Shown in pieces: positions 39,078 through 47,823 of a stretch of DNA of 64,000 nt. The notes beneath the pieces are model-generated. The model worked only from the letters and a program-made list of their open reading frames with translations, was not told the origin of the DNA and searched no databases. Numbering within the stretch: the stretch's first letter is position 1; each line of letters starts with the position of its first letter. Location: assembly GCF_000176915.2 (NCBI RefSeq), contig NC_014844.1:1550001-1614000 (forward strand), given 5' to 3'. The position numbers and the translations under genes were made by a program. Source of the DNA: Pseudodesulfovibrio aespoeensis Aspo-2 (GTDB lineage Bacteria; Desulfobacterota; Desulfovibrionia; Desulfovibrionales; Desulfovibrionaceae).

Positions 39078-40436
39078 ATGAAATTCCACATCACCACCTT
39101 CGGCTGCCAGATGAACGTCCACGATTCGCAGTGGCTGGCCCGCGCCCTGGAGAGCCGGGGCTGGCAGGAGGCGGGCGAGGACGAGGCTCTGGTCTATATC
39201 TTCAACACCTGTAGCGTCCGAGACAAGCCCGAGCAGAAGGTGTACAGTGAGCTTGGCCGCATCGCGGCCCATCTTGGGCGCGACGACCGGGTTTTTGCCG
39301 TGGTGGGCGGGTGCGTGGCCCAGCAGATAGGCCGGGGGTTCTTCGAGCGGTTCCCTTTTGTCCGGCTTGTCTTCGGCTCTGACGGCATCGTGGGTGCGCC
39401 CAATGCCCTGGAGCGCTTGGTGGCCGGGGACGACGAGCGGGTGGCCCTGCTCGATTTCATGCCCGTGTACGAGGAGCGTGAGACCCCTGGGGAGCAGACG
39501 GCAAACCGTACCCGGCAGGCGTTCGTCACCATCATGCAGGGGTGCGACAATTTTTGCGCTTACTGCATAGTGCCCTATACCCGCGGGCGGCAGAAGTCGC
39601 GCCATCCGGACGCGGTGGTGGATGAATGCCGCGCCCTGGTTGCCTCCGGGGTGCGCGAGATCACCCTGCTCGGGCAGAACGTCAACAGCTTCGGCCTGGA
39701 CAAGGGCGGGGCGGGCGTCAGCTTCGCCCAGTTGCTCAGGCGCGTGGCCGGGCTTGACGGTCTGGACCGGCTGCGCTTCACCACCTCGCACCCCAAGGAC
39801 ATCGCGCCTGAAGTCATTGCGGCCTTCGGCGAGTTCGACATGCTGTGTCCGTCGCTGCACCTGCCCCTGCAATCCGGCTCCGATGCGATGCTCAAGGCCA
39901 TGCGCCGCCGGTACACGCTGGACCACTACATGCGCACTGTCGAGGCCCTGAGGCGGGCGCGGCCCGGCATCGCCCTGACCACGGATCTCATCGTGGGCTT
40001 TCCCGGCGAGACCGAGGCGGATTTTCAGGCCACCCTCGACGTCATGGAGGCCGTGGGGTATGATTCGAGCTTTTCCTTCAAGTATTCCGACAGGCCTGGC
40101 GTGGCCGCTGTGAACATGGAGCCGAAAGTTGATCCCCAAGTGGCTGCGGACCGCTTGATGCGCTTGCAGACTCTGCAAAATAGTATTACTAGAAAATGTC
40201 TAAAAATGCTTGAGGGTGTCGAAACGGACGTGTTTGTCGAGGGGCTGAGCCGTATTCAGGACCCAGGGGCCACCTCCTCCACCGCCACTTCCTGGAAGGG
40301 CCGCGATCCGGCAGGGCGCATCGTCAATGTCCCCACGGACGTGCGCGAGGGGCTGGTCGGCCTGCTCATGCCTGTCCGGATCACACAGGCCAAGAAGCAT
40401 TCGCTCATGGGCGAAAGGATCGGAACGCCGTGGTAA
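39078..40436 (+). CDS. miaB: tRNA-2-methylthio-N6-dimethylallyladenosine synthase MiaB
   Basis: The radical SAM enzyme adds the methylthio group to i6A37 of tRNA. The 452 residues include an N-terminal UPF0004 domain with cluster cysteines at FGCQMN, NTCSVRD and GGCVAQQ. The radical SAM motif is MQGCDNFCAYCIVPYTRGR (C-x3-C-x2-C, near 155), and a C-terminal TRAM domain follows. The ATG at 39078 begins the conserved KFHITTFGCQMN; an upstream in-frame start adds eight residues. The stop overlaps the next gene by seven bases. Confidence 0.97.
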   Translation: MKFHITTFGCQMNVHDSQWLARALESRGWQEAGEDEALVYIFNTCSVRDKPEQKVYSELGRIAAHLGRDDRVFAVVGGCVAQQIGRGFFERFPFVRLVFGSDGIVGAPNALERLVAGDDERVALLDFMPVYEERETPGEQTANRTRQAFVTIMQGCDNFCAYCIVPYTRGRQKSRHPDAVVDECRALVASGVREITLLGQNVNSFGLDKGGAGVSFAQLLRRVAGLDGLDRLRFTTSHPKDIAPEVIAAFGEFDMLCPSLHLPLQSGSDAMLKAMRRRYTLDHYMRTVEALRRARPGIALTTDLIVGFPGETEADFQATLDVMEAVGYDSSFSFKYSDRPGVAAVNMEPKVDPQVAADRLMRLQTLQNSITRKCLKMLEGVETDVFVEGLSRIQDPGATSSTATSWKGRDPAGRIVNVPTDVREGLVGLLMPVRITQAKKHSLMGERIGTPW

Positions 40437-40924
40437 AGGTCGATATCTTTGGACTTGCCCTGGATGAAACCAGCAAGGCCCCCATACTGGTGCTCAAGGA
40501 GGCCGGGGGGGAGCGCGTGCTGCCCATCTGGATCGGGGCCATGGAGGCCATGGCCATTTCCGTGGCCATCAACGCGGTTCCATTTCCCCGGCCCATGACC
40601 CACGATCTGCTGCTGAGCGCCATCGGCAACCTTGGCGGCCAGGTGGCCCAGGTGGAGGTGACGGACATCCGGGAGGGCACCTTCTATGCCGAGATCATCG
40701 TTGCCCAGGGCAATGAGACCCGCCGGGTGGACAGCAGGCCGTCCGACGCCATTGCCCTGGCCGTGCGCGCCAAGTGCCCGATCCTGGTGGCCGAGCGGGT
40801 GCTTGCCGAGGGCGGCGGCCCCATGCAGCAGGGCGCAAAGCGGGTCATCAAGACGGATGATGCCGACAAGTGGGCAGAAGAGCTTGAGAAATTTTCGGAA
40901 GATGAAACAAAATACAAGATGTAG
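40430..40924 (+). CDS. Bifunctional nuclease (BFN/DUF151) domain protein
   Basis: The 164-residue protein has the DUF151 pattern: ERVLPIWIGAMEAMAISVAI near 27-46, then PRPMTHDLLLS, and later RVDSRPSDAIALAVRAKCPI. Family members have reported RNase/DNase activity in plants and thermophiles, but the bacterial role is poorly defined. A GTG start lies within the miaB stop region (seven-base overlap), a pairing with miaB that suggests an RNA-related task (inference). Confidence 0.92.
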   Translation: MVKVDIFGLALDETSKAPILVLKEAGGERVLPIWIGAMEAMAISVAINAVPFPRPMTHDLLLSAIGNLGGQVAQVEVTDIREGTFYAEIIVAQGNETRRVDSRPSDAIALAVRAKCPILVAERVLAEGGGPMQQGAKRVIKTDDADKWAEELEKFSEDETKYKM

Positions 40925-40930
40925 GCGCCC

Positions 40931-41593
40931 ATGATCGATCTGCACACGCACACGATTTTCAGCGACGGCGAGCTTATCCCGGCAGAGCTGGTCCGCAGGG
41001 CCGAGGTCATCGGCTACAAGGCCATCTGCATGACCGACCACGCCGACGAGAGCACCCTGTATTTCACGGTCGAGAACATCCTGCGTTTCGTGAAGCAGCA
41101 CGGGCATTTCTACGATCTCAACGTCCTGGCTGGGGTCGAGCTGACCCATATTCCCCCGGCGCTCATCGGCGAGATGGTGGCCAAGGCGCGCGAGGCCGGG
41201 GCGCAGGTGGTGGTCATGCACGGCGAGACGCCGGTGGAGCCCGTGGCCGCCGGGACCAATCTGGCCGCCATCGAGGCCGGGGTGGATATCCTGGCCCATC
41301 CCGGACTGATCACCGAGCAGGAAGTCAAGCTGGCCGTCGAGAAGGGCGTGGCCCTTGAGATCACCACGCGCGGCGGCCACAGCTACACCAACGGCCACGT
41401 GGCCGCCATGGCGCGCAGGTTCGGCGCCAAGCTGGTGGTCAACAACGACGCACATGCGCCAAGAGACCTCATTTCAAAGGATTTGCGCAGGACTGTCGCG
41501 TTGGGCGCGGGGCTGACCCCGGACGAATACCGGCAGACGGAAGCCAACGCCTGGGCGATCGTGCACCGATGCATGAAGCAGGGCGGGAACTGA
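40931..41593 (+). CDS. PHP-domain phosphoesterase (histidinol-phosphatase-like)
   Basis: The 220-residue metal-dependent hydrolase begins MIDLHTHTIFSDGELIPAEL (first metal motif HTHT). It continues AICMTDHADES, then GVELTHIPP, MHGETPVEP, ILAHPG and NNDAHAP, which cover the four PHP motifs. The short length and sequence fit the histidinol-phosphate phosphatase-like group, but no his genes are near, so the substrate is open. Follows the BFN gene after six bases. Confidence 0.9.
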   Translation: MIDLHTHTIFSDGELIPAELVRRAEVIGYKAICMTDHADESTLYFTVENILRFVKQHGHFYDLNVLAGVELTHIPPALIGEMVAKAREAGAQVVVMHGETPVEPVAAGTNLAAIEAGVDILAHPGLITEQEVKLAVEKGVALEITTRGGHSYTNGHVAAMARRFGAKLVVNNDAHAPRDLISKDLRRTVALGAGLTPDEYRQTEANAWAIVHRCMKQGGN

Positions 41594-41627
41594 TGATTCT
41601 AGGCAGTTGATGACGAGGGCAGTGGGC

Positions 41628-41665
41628 CTGGATGGCCGGTCTCCCGCAACGGGGCAGGCCATCAG
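41628..41665 (+). other. Stem-loop in the tolQ leader
   Basis: CTGgATGGCC pairs with GGCCATCAG (one bulge) around an inner CCCG-CAA-CGGG hairpin. No T run follows, so this is not a standard terminator; it could be an mRNA processing or stability element between the PHP gene and tolQ. No clear promoter was found in the same 98-base gap. Confidence 0.4.
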
Positions 41666-41691
41666 TCACAACAAACATTTAAGGGTGAAAC

Positions 41692-42396
41692 ATGAATATG
41701 CTTCCTGACAGCGATCTTTTCACGCTTCTGGCGGGGGCGACCCTGGCGGTGAAGATGGTGCTGCTCTTCCTGGCCGCCATGTCCCTGTGGAGCTGGACCA
41801 TCATTTTCTACAAGTTCTTCACCATCGGCGAGGCCCGCAAGAAGGTCATGCTCGGCTACGAGGCCTTCACCTCTGCCGGCGATCTTTCGTCGGGCCTCAA
41901 GGCGCTGGGAGCCAAGGAGCAGTCGCCGCTCTCCAGGGTCAGCACCCTGGCGGTCAAGGAGTTCCGCCTGCTCGAAAAGGCGGACGTCAATCGCGAGCGC
42001 AAGCGGCTGCTGGTCAAGGACACCCTGCGCCGGGTGCTCAAGCAGGGCATCTCAAAGGAGATGCGCATCCTGACCCGCAACCTGCCCTTCCTGGCCACCT
42101 GTGCCAACGCGGCCCCGTTCATCGGCCTGTTTGGCACGGTCTGGGGCATCATGCACTCGTTCCACTCCATCGGCCTGGCCCAGTCCGCCGCCCTGGCCAC
42201 CGTGGCCCCCGGCATCTCCGAGGCGCTCATAGCCACGGCCATCGGTCTGCTGGTGGCCATTCCGGCGACCATTTTCTACAACTATTTCCTGGGCAAGCTC
42301 AACGAGGTGGAGAGCGGGATGATCGACTTTGCCGGAGCGTTCCTCAACCGGGCCGAACGTGAGATCACCTGGGCCTCCAAGGGCGAGAAAAACTAG
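41692..42396 (+). CDS. tolQ: Tol-Pal system protein TolQ
   Basis: The 234-residue MotA/ExbB-type proton channel subunit has three membrane segments (about 15-40, 140-165, 180-205). The core [21 protein letters not shown] then [12 protein letters not shown] is diagnostic. With TolR it couples the proton gradient to TolA and outer-membrane constriction at division. First of the tolQRAB row; tolR follows nine bases later. Confidence 0.96.
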   Translation: MNMLPDSDLFTLLAGATLAVKMVLLFLAAMSLWSWTIIFYKFFTIGEARKKVMLGYEAFTSAGDLSSGLKALGAKEQSPLSRVSTLAVKEFRLLEKADVNRERKRLLVKDTLRRVLKQGISKEMRILTRNLPFLATCANAAPFIGLFGTVWGIMHSFHSIGLAQSAALATVAPGISEALIATAIGLLVAIPATIFYNYFLGKLNEVESGMIDFAGAFLNRAEREITWASKGEKN

Positions 42397-42405
42397 GAGG
42401 CCGTC

Positions 42406-42834
42406 ATGGCTATCAAGACGGGCGGCGGATTCCTCAATGAAATCAACGTCACGCCCTTTGTCGACGTGATGCTCGTGCTGTTGATCATCTTCATGGTCAC
42501 GGCACCGCTGATGACCCAGGGCGTGGAGGTGGACCTGCCCACCACGCGCACGGTCAAGAACCTGCCCCAGGACTCGGAGCATCTGGTGCTGTCCATCCGG
42601 GGCGACGGCATCATGTTCCTGGACGAGTATCAGGTGGCCGAGGAAGATCTGGAAGGTCACCTGACGCGTCTGGTGGCTGGGCAGAAGAAGCAGCTCTTCC
42701 TGCGCGCTGATGCCGCTGTGCCTTACGGCACCGTGGTTCGGGTCATGGGCGAGATCAAGGCTGCGGGCATAGACCGCCTCGGCATCGTGGCCGAAGAGAC
42801 GCGGGATCTGAACAAACAGGGCCAAAAAAAGTAG
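42406..42834 (+). CDS. tolR: Tol-Pal system protein TolR (ExbD family)
   Basis: The 142-residue protein has one membrane helix whose start [20 protein letters not shown] carries the proton-binding Asp ([14 protein letters not shown]). A periplasmic ExbD domain (about 60-135) ends with [19 protein letters not shown]. It is the TolQ partner. AGGAGG lies ahead of the ATG. Confidence 0.96.
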   Translation: MAIKTGGGFLNEINVTPFVDVMLVLLIIFMVTAPLMTQGVEVDLPTTRTVKNLPQDSEHLVLSIRGDGIMFLDEYQVAEEDLEGHLTRLVAGQKKQLFLRADAAVPYGTVVRVMGEIKAAGIDRLGIVAEETRDLNKQGQKK

Positions 42835-42854
42835 CCACCGGGCAATATCCCACT

Positions 42855-43808
42855 ATGCGGCAAAGTTTCTGGTTCACACTTTCTTTTGTGCTCCATGCCT
42901 CGTTTTTGGCCTTTGCCCTGTTCTGGGCGGGCGGCCAGAGTGTGCGGGTGAACATGGACCGGCCTGTGTACAGCGTTGATCTTGTCACGCTCGCCCCGCC
43001 GCCCGGCCTTGCGCCCGTGGTCGAGGCGTCCGGCAAGCCCGAGGCTGCGACGGCCGAGGCTCCTGTGCCCGTGGTCGAGGCCGCGTCAGGGCCGGTGGCC
43101 GAGATCAAGCCGGTCCCGGTGGTCGAGGCCAAACCGGAGCCGAAACCCGAGCCCAAGCCGGAGCCCAAGCCGGAGCCCAAGCCGGAGCCGGAAGTCAAGG
43201 ACATCAGTCCGAAAAAGGTCGAGAAGCAGCCCATCAAGAAAGAGGAGCCGCCCAAGCCAAAACCGGCACCCAAGCCGGAACCAAAGCCTGAGCCCAAGCC
43301 TGAACCGAAAAAGACCACCGAGCAGATGCTGGCCGAGGGGCTGGCCGCTGCCAAGGCAGAGACCAAGGCCAAGGCGGGCGCGCAGGAAAAGCAGAAGAGC
43401 GCGGCCATAGCCAGCGAGCTCGCCGCCCTCAAGAAGCGCGAGGGTGACCAGGTCTACGCCCACGGCGGCCAGCGCGGCGGGCAGGAGGGCGGTATCGAGG
43501 GCGGGGTGGTCGGCGGCACGGGCTCCGGACTCTCGGAAGTCTACGCGCTCATCGTGGGCACGGCCATCAAGAAGCATTGGCGGTATCCGAGTTTTGCGGG
43601 CGAGTCGAACATGGTCGCCACCATCGAAATCCTTCTCGACCAGGAGGGCAGGATTCTCTCTTCGCAGGTCATCCAGTCGTCGAACAATCCTGAATTCGAC
43701 AGCTCGGCCCTTCGGGCCATAAAGGAAACGGAATCCGTCGAGCGGCCCCGGACTGAAAGGGACCGCACGCTCCGAATCAACTTCAACAGCCAGGAACTCT
43801 CAGAGTAG
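42855..43808 (+). CDS. tolA: TolA/TonB-like envelope-spanning protein
   Basis: The 317-residue protein has an N-terminal membrane anchor (about 8-26, FTLSFVLHASFLAFALFWAG). A long periplasmic linker follows, built of Glu-Pro-Lys-Pro repeats (about 90-155) and an Ala/Lys-rich helix (about 155-195). The C-terminal domain (about 225-317) contains VGTAIKKHWRYPSF and SSNNPEFDSSALRAI, a TonB_C/TolA_C fold. The linker is the TonB type rather than the classic TolA coiled coil, but position between tolR and tolB makes TolA the natural name. Confidence 0.9.
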   Translation: MRQSFWFTLSFVLHASFLAFALFWAGGQSVRVNMDRPVYSVDLVTLAPPPGLAPVVEASGKPEAATAEAPVPVVEAASGPVAEIKPVPVVEAKPEPKPEPKPEPKPEPKPEPEVKDISPKKVEKQPIKKEEPPKPKPAPKPEPKPEPKPEPKKTTEQMLAEGLAAAKAETKAKAGAQEKQKSAAIASELAALKKREGDQVYAHGGQRGGQEGGIEGGVVGGTGSGLSEVYALIVGTAIKKHWRYPSFAGESNMVATIEILLDQEGRILSSQVIQSSNNPEFDSSALRAIKETESVERPRTERDRTLRINFNSQELSE

Positions 43809-43814
43809 ATCGCA

Positions 43815-45137
43815 ATGAAAAGAACTTTGACGTTTTGCGCCTCAGTTGCCGTCGCAGTCGTTGTCACGGTCTTCGTGGCGACCACGGCCCTTGCATCGGG
43901 ACCGCTCACCGTGGACATCCACGGGCCGGGACAACGCATGGTCAACATCATTCTCCTTCCGCCCAAGGGGCTTGGTGGCAGCCAACTGCCGACAGCCCAG
44001 GCCAAGGCGTTCGAGGAGCTGGTGGTCAACAACCTCAACTACATCCCGTTCCTGAAGCTGATTCCCACCTCCGAGCTCCTGGGTGGCGACCCGAGCCGCG
44101 GCGTGGGCGGCGGCGACATCGATTTCAAGCCCATGCAGATGGCCCGCATCGACCTGTGCATGACCACGGGCTGGAACGGGCGATACCTGGAGGCCAGGGT
44201 CTTTGAAACCTTTGGTGGCCGCCGGGTGGTGGGCAAGTCCTACAACGACGTGGGCGAGATAACCCTGGCCCAGGCGGCAGACCGTTTCTGCTCGGCCTTT
44301 CTTGAGGCCCTGACCGGCAAGAAGGGATTCTTTGATTCGCCCGTCGCCTTTGTCCGGCAGGATGGCAAGGCCAAGGAAATATACACGGTTTTGCCTCAGG
44401 GGCGCGAACTCAAGCGCATCACCAATCTCGGCGGCTACAACCTGAGCCCCTCCTGGTCTGCGGACGGCTCCAAGATCATCTTCACGCATATCGCCAGCAC
44501 TCGGCACGAGTTGGGTGTCTACGACAGCAAGACCCAGAAGATCACCCTGTATTCCCAGGGGCTTGGGCAAACGATCATCAGCCCGGTCTTTGGCCCTGGC
44601 GACAAGCCCATCGTGGCGCTCAATGTCAACGGGGCAACGGACATCCAGGAACTTGACGCCTCCTTCAAGCCGCAACGCGTGCTGGCGCGCAGCCCGTATA
44701 TCGACGTGTCCCCGAGCTTTGACCGCACCGGCACCAAGATGGCCTTTACCTCGGGCCGGGCGGGCAACCCGCATGTTTATCTCATGGACATGAAATCCGG
44801 CGAGGTGCGTCGGGTGACCATGACCGGGAAGTATAACACCCATCCGTGCCTGAGCCCGGATGGCCGTTACATAGCCTACACCAACCGGACCGGAAGCGGA
44901 CATAGGATTTTCCTGCACGATCTTGCGACGGGACGTGAGAAACAGTTGACGTTCGGGCCTGGAAACGACGAATATCCGGCATTCGATCCGGATGGGTATT
45001 TTGTGGCCTTTGCCTCCAACCGGTCGGGGGGGTTCAAGCTCTACCTGACCACGCGGCATGGCGATACCCCGCGGGTCATATCCACCGGTCCGGGTCAGGC
45101 CTTTGCCCCGGCGTGGGATACGGCATTGCAGTGGTAA
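43815..45137 (+). CDS. tolB: Tol-Pal system periplasmic beta-propeller TolB
   Basis: The 440-residue protein has a signal peptide (about 1-28) and a TolB N-terminal domain (about 30-160). A six-bladed propeller follows, with repeated WD40-like units such as NLSPSWSADGSKIIFTHIAS, VSPSFDRTGTKMAFTSGRAG and PAFDPDGYFVAFASNRSGG. It binds Pal and TolA. It starts six bases after tolA. Confidence 0.96.
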   Translation: MKRTLTFCASVAVAVVVTVFVATTALASGPLTVDIHGPGQRMVNIILLPPKGLGGSQLPTAQAKAFEELVVNNLNYIPFLKLIPTSELLGGDPSRGVGGGDIDFKPMQMARIDLCMTTGWNGRYLEARVFETFGGRRVVGKSYNDVGEITLAQAADRFCSAFLEALTGKKGFFDSPVAFVRQDGKAKEIYTVLPQGRELKRITNLGGYNLSPSWSADGSKIIFTHIASTRHELGVYDSKTQKITLYSQGLGQTIISPVFGPGDKPIVALNVNGATDIQELDASFKPQRVLARSPYIDVSPSFDRTGTKMAFTSGRAGNPHVYLMDMKSGEVRRVTMTGKYNTHPCLSPDGRYIAYTNRTGSGHRIFLHDLATGREKQLTFGPGNDEYPAFDPDGYFVAFASNRSGGFKLYLTTRHGDTPRVISTGPGQAFAPAWDTALQW

Positions 45138-45153
45138 TGTGTCTGGGTTTGGG

Positions 45154-45181
45154 TTGATTTTTAGTGGCAAAAGGGTACACT
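45154..45181 (+). promoter_or_regulatory. Promoter of pal
   Basis: TTGATT (45154-45159) and TACACT (45176-45181) are 16 bases apart in the 120-base gap between tolB and pal, predicting a transcript start near 45188. A small GGCCG-GGAAA-CGGCC hairpin lies just ahead of the ribosome site. It would allow Pal, needed in higher copy, to be made independently. Confidence 0.45.
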
Positions 45182-45257
45182 TTAGTATTGGTGCCCCTTT
45201 TTTCCGGGCAGTGTAAACATTAATGGCCGGGAAACGGCCCTACCTCAAGGAGTGGGC

Positions 45258-45809
45258 ATGACATCGAGATGGTATTTTTCTGTATTGATTCTGTTGGTTC
45301 TGGCGCTTGGCGTCGGAGCCGGGTGTGCCAAGAAAAAAACGACCACCACCCCTCCCGGTGCCCAGGTCGAGGTCACCGACGAAAGCCAGTGGAAGTCTTC
45401 GTCCTCTGACTCCTCCATGGACGAAGCCACGCTTGCTTCCGAGGCCGAACGCCGCGCCAAGACCGAGGCCGTGACCGAGCTGACCAGCGTGACCATCAAC
45501 TTTGCCTTTGACTCCTACGAACTGAACTCCGAGGCGCGCTCGATCCTGGCTCTCAAGGCCAACATCATGCGTCGCTACACCGATGTCAGGGTCGTTGTCG
45601 AAGGCCATTGCGACGAGCGTGGCACCGAGGAATACAACCTGGCTCTGGGCGAGCGGCGCGCACGCGCGGCCTATGAGCATCTGGTCATCCTCGGCGTTGA
45701 TCCCGGTCGCATGAGCATCGTCAGTTTTGGCGAGGAGAAGCCCCTTGATTCCGCCCACAACGAAACCGCCTGGGCCAAGAACCGCCGGGCCGAGTTCGTT
45801 GTCCGCTAA
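45258..45809 (+). CDS. pal: Peptidoglycan-associated lipoprotein Pal
   Basis: The 183-residue protein has a lipoprotein signal with lipobox GVGAGC and a Ser/Thr-rich linker. The OmpA domain (about 80-183) carries NFAFDSYELNSEAR and GHCDERGTEEYNLALGERRA, the peptidoglycan-binding motif. It tethers the outer membrane to the wall and to TolB. The ATG at 45258 fits the AAGGAG site better than the GTG two codons upstream. Confidence 0.96.
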   Translation: MTSRWYFSVLILLVLALGVGAGCAKKKTTTTPPGAQVEVTDESQWKSSSSDSSMDEATLASEAERRAKTEAVTELTSVTINFAFDSYELNSEARSILALKANIMRRYTDVRVVVEGHCDERGTEEYNLALGERRARAAYEHLVILGVDPGRMSIVSFGEEKPLDSAHNETAWAKNRRAEFVVR

Positions 45810-45833
45810 TCGGGCGTATCCACGGAACACCCA

Positions 45834-45866
45834 CGCCGCTCCCGAAAGGGGGCGGCGTTTTCTTTT
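45834..45866 (+). terminator. Rho-independent terminator after pal
   Basis: A ten-base-pair CGCCGCTCCC/GGGGGCGGCG stem (one T-G pair) with a GAAA loop is followed by TTTTCTTTT. It closes the tol-pal locus 24 bases after the pal stop. Confidence 0.92.
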
Positions 45867-45907
45867 GGGGCCCCTGGCGGGGAAAACGGGAGGCGTTCGG
45901 ACCTGTG

Positions 45908-46381
45908 CTAGAGAATCAACGCGATCAGGTGCAGGCAGAGCAGGGCGTACAGCCCGGCCACGCCGTCGTCGGCCATGACGCCAAGGCCACCGGCAAAGGC
46001 GGTCTCGGCCCACCTGACGGGCCAGGGCTTGAGGATGTCAAAAATCCGGAAGAGGACAAAGGCCAGACCCAGATACCAGATGGGCATGGACGCGAAAAAG
46101 AGCAGGGTCAGCCACTGGCCGAACAATTCGTCGATGATCACACAGCCGGGGTCTTTGCGGTCCAGAGTCCGCTCGGCCACGCCGCAGGCCCAGGTGCCGA
46201 CAGCAAAGACGACCACGAGCACGGCTACCCGACCCCATAGAGGCAGGGGCAGGAACAACCACGGCGCGGCGATCACCGCAGCCAGCGAACCCCAGGTGCC
46301 CGGCGCCTTTGGAAAATGGCCGATGGGGCCAAGGGTGGCCAGGGCCGTGCCCAGGATGTCCAGGGGGGATTTGCCTTTCAT
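45908..46381 (-). CDS. pgpA: Phosphatidylglycerophosphatase A
   Basis: The 157-residue membrane protein matches PgpA: LATLGPIGHFPKAPGTWGS at the N-terminus, DPGCVIIDELFGQWL in the middle and RIFDILKPWPVRWAE near the end. Four hydrophobic segments are visible. It dephosphorylates phosphatidylglycerophosphate in phosphatidylglycerol synthesis. Its ATG overlaps the stop of the acetyltransferase gene by four bases (ATGA). Confidence 0.95.
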   Translation of the reverse strand: MKGKSPLDILGTALATLGPIGHFPKAPGTWGSLAAVIAAPWLFLPLPLWGRVAVLVVVFAVGTWACGVAERTLDRKDPGCVIIDELFGQWLTLLFFASMPIWYLGLAFVLFRIFDILKPWPVRWAETAFAGGLGVMADDGVAGLYALLCLHLIALIL

Positions 46382-46929
46382 GGTCTTTTCCTCGCTTCCG
46401 TGTCTCTGTTCGGGCTGATCCGTTTGTACAAGAATACGGTTCCGTGCAGTGTCCCGTCCGGGCTGGCGGCATAATCGGGAATGCTCCCGGCCCTTTTCCA
46501 GCCAAGGTGTTCATACAAGGCTTCGGCCTTGCTTCCCGCATGGGTATCCAGCACCAGAAGTGTCCGTCCCAGGGAGAGGGCATGCGTTTGCGCAGCATGC
46601 ATCAACTCTGTCGCAATGCCCTGACCCCTGTGGCTGCGCAACACAAAGAGCTTTTGTATCTCGGCGCGATGCAGTCCGTTCTCCCTGGCGCAGGGCGCAA
46701 GCTGGACCGAGCCGACTATGGAACTCTCATCTTCGGCAATGAACAGCGCAAGGCCCGACGGCAGGGCGTCCGCCACCGTGCGCCAGTATTCCCCGGCCTT
46801 TTCCATGGATAACGGAGACAGAAAGCCCACCGAAGCCCCGCCTTCAACCGAGTCCACAAGCAGGTCGCACAACTCGCGAAATTGTCCGGCAGTGAGGGCC
46901 GTGATCTGCCGCACATTGATCATGTTCAT
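46378..46929 (-). CDS. GNAT-family N-acetyltransferase
   Basis: The 183-residue protein has the GNAT acetyl-CoA pyrophosphate loop in LFVLRSHRGQGIATELMHAA (Q/RxxGxG/A) and the ending ALYEHLGWKRAGSIPDYA. The substrate is unknown. It precedes pgpA, with which it is translationally coupled. Confidence 0.9.
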   Translation of the reverse strand: MNMINVRQITALTAGQFRELCDLLVDSVEGGASVGFLSPLSMEKAGEYWRTVADALPSGLALFIAEDESSIVGSVQLAPCARENGLHRAEIQKLFVLRSHRGQGIATELMHAAQTHALSLGRTLLVLDTHAGSKAEALYEHLGWKRAGSIPDYAASPDGTLHGTVFLYKRISPNRDTEARKRP

Positions 46930-46995
46930 TCACTCTCAACTTTGTCGGGAAATATCTTTGACTAAATAAATTCGATGCCTCGCAATCGCAGCAGA

Positions 46996-47622
46996 TCAGG
47001 ATGCAGCAATCCCTCCGGGGACAACCACTCCCGACTCCAGCAGCGTTTTCAGCACCCGGGCCACCGGCAACCCGACCACATTCGTATAGGAACCCCTGAT
47101 GGCCGTGACCAGGAAGGTGCCCACGCCCTGGATGGCGTAGGCTCCGGCCTTGTCCGTGGGTTCGCCTGTGGCGATGTAGGCGCGCAGTTCGGTTTCGGTC
47201 GAGGTGCGCATGTCCACGTCCGTGGTTGCGGTGCGGGTGACGGTGTCGTGACCGGGCAGCACCAGACAGAAGGCAGTGATCACCTGATGGGTCTGGCCGG
47301 ACAGGGCCGTGAGCATGGCCAGGGCCTGGGCGGCGTCGGACGGCTTGCCCATGATCCTGTCGCCGAGCACCACGATGGTGTCTGCGCCGAGCACGATTCG
47401 GTCCGGGAACCGGGCAGCCACTTCCGCAGTCTTCATTTCCGCCATGCGCGCCGCATAGTCTGTCGGGAGTTCGCCGGGCAGCGGGGCGGGCTCCTCGGCC
47501 CGGCTGGGCGCAACCTCGAAGTCAAGGCCGAGATCGGCCAGGAGCTCGCGCCTGCGGGGCGAACCAGAGGCCAGGACAATGGGGACAAGGGAGGTGAACG
47601 GGCCGGGTGTTTTCTGTGTCAT
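46996..47622 (-). CDS. maf: Maf/Ham1-like nucleoside-triphosphate pyrophosphatase
   Basis: The 208-residue protein has the Maf start IVLASGSPRRRELLADLGLDF, VLGADTIVVLGDRIMGKP and the ending KAGAYAIQGVGTFLVTAIRG followed by NVVGLP. Maf proteins hydrolyse dTTP/UTP or modified nucleotides and influence septation. I start it at the ATG at 47622; a TTG at 47661 is also in frame. It diverges from motB. Confidence 0.94.
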   Translation of the reverse strand: MTQKTPGPFTSLVPIVLASGSPRRRELLADLGLDFEVAPSRAEEPAPLPGELPTDYAARMAEMKTAEVAARFPDRIVLGADTIVVLGDRIMGKPSDAAQALAMLTALSGQTHQVITAFCLVLPGHDTVTRTATTDVDMRTSTETELRAYIATGEPTDKAGAYAIQGVGTFLVTAIRGSYTNVVGLPVARVLKTLLESGVVVPGGIAAS

Positions 47623-47712
47623 GATGCGCTCGTAATTGGCCCATATCCGCTGGCGAGTCAATGCTGGCAGAGCCCAGGTGAGCCGGGCGACGGTTTTTTG
47701 CCGCTTCGGGTG

Positions 47713-47739
47713 TAACGGTTGTGCTGGCCGCGCCGATTA
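47713..47739 (+). promoter_or_regulatory. Sigma-28 (FliA)-like flagellar promoter of motBA
   Basis: TAACGGTT (47713-47720) and GCCGATTA (47732-47739) are separated by exactly 11 bases. Against the sigma-28 consensus TAAAGTTT-N11-GCCGATAA that is six of eight and seven of eight matches. It points at motB 85 bases downstream. Confidence 0.55.
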
Positions 47740-47775
47740 TTATTATAGTTGCGATAAAACAAGCGGTTATACTCG

Positions 47776-47791
47776 TGGCGTGCTTTTTGCT
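47776..47791 (+). promoter_or_regulatory. Sigma-54-like -24/-12 element upstream of motBA
   Basis: TGGCGTGCTTTTTGCT contains GG and GC separated by ten bases and fits TGGCAC-N5-TTGC with one deviation. It lies 32 bases ahead of the motB ATG. A second, sigma-28-like element lies upstream, so the pair may have two flagellar-class promoters. Confidence 0.45.
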
Positions 47792-47823
47792 TGACCGCGT
47801 GTGCGTAAGACGCAGGAGCCAGC

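Noticed and set aside
43120-43320. Tandem repeat in the tolA gene
   Set aside because: The repeated bases merely encode the Glu-Pro-Lys-Pro linker normal for TonB/TolA proteins, so it is not listed as a separate element.
47767-47772. TATACT upstream of motB as a sigma-70 -10 box
   Set aside because: No acceptable -35 exists at 16-18 bases. The sigma-28- and sigma-54-like elements explain the region better.
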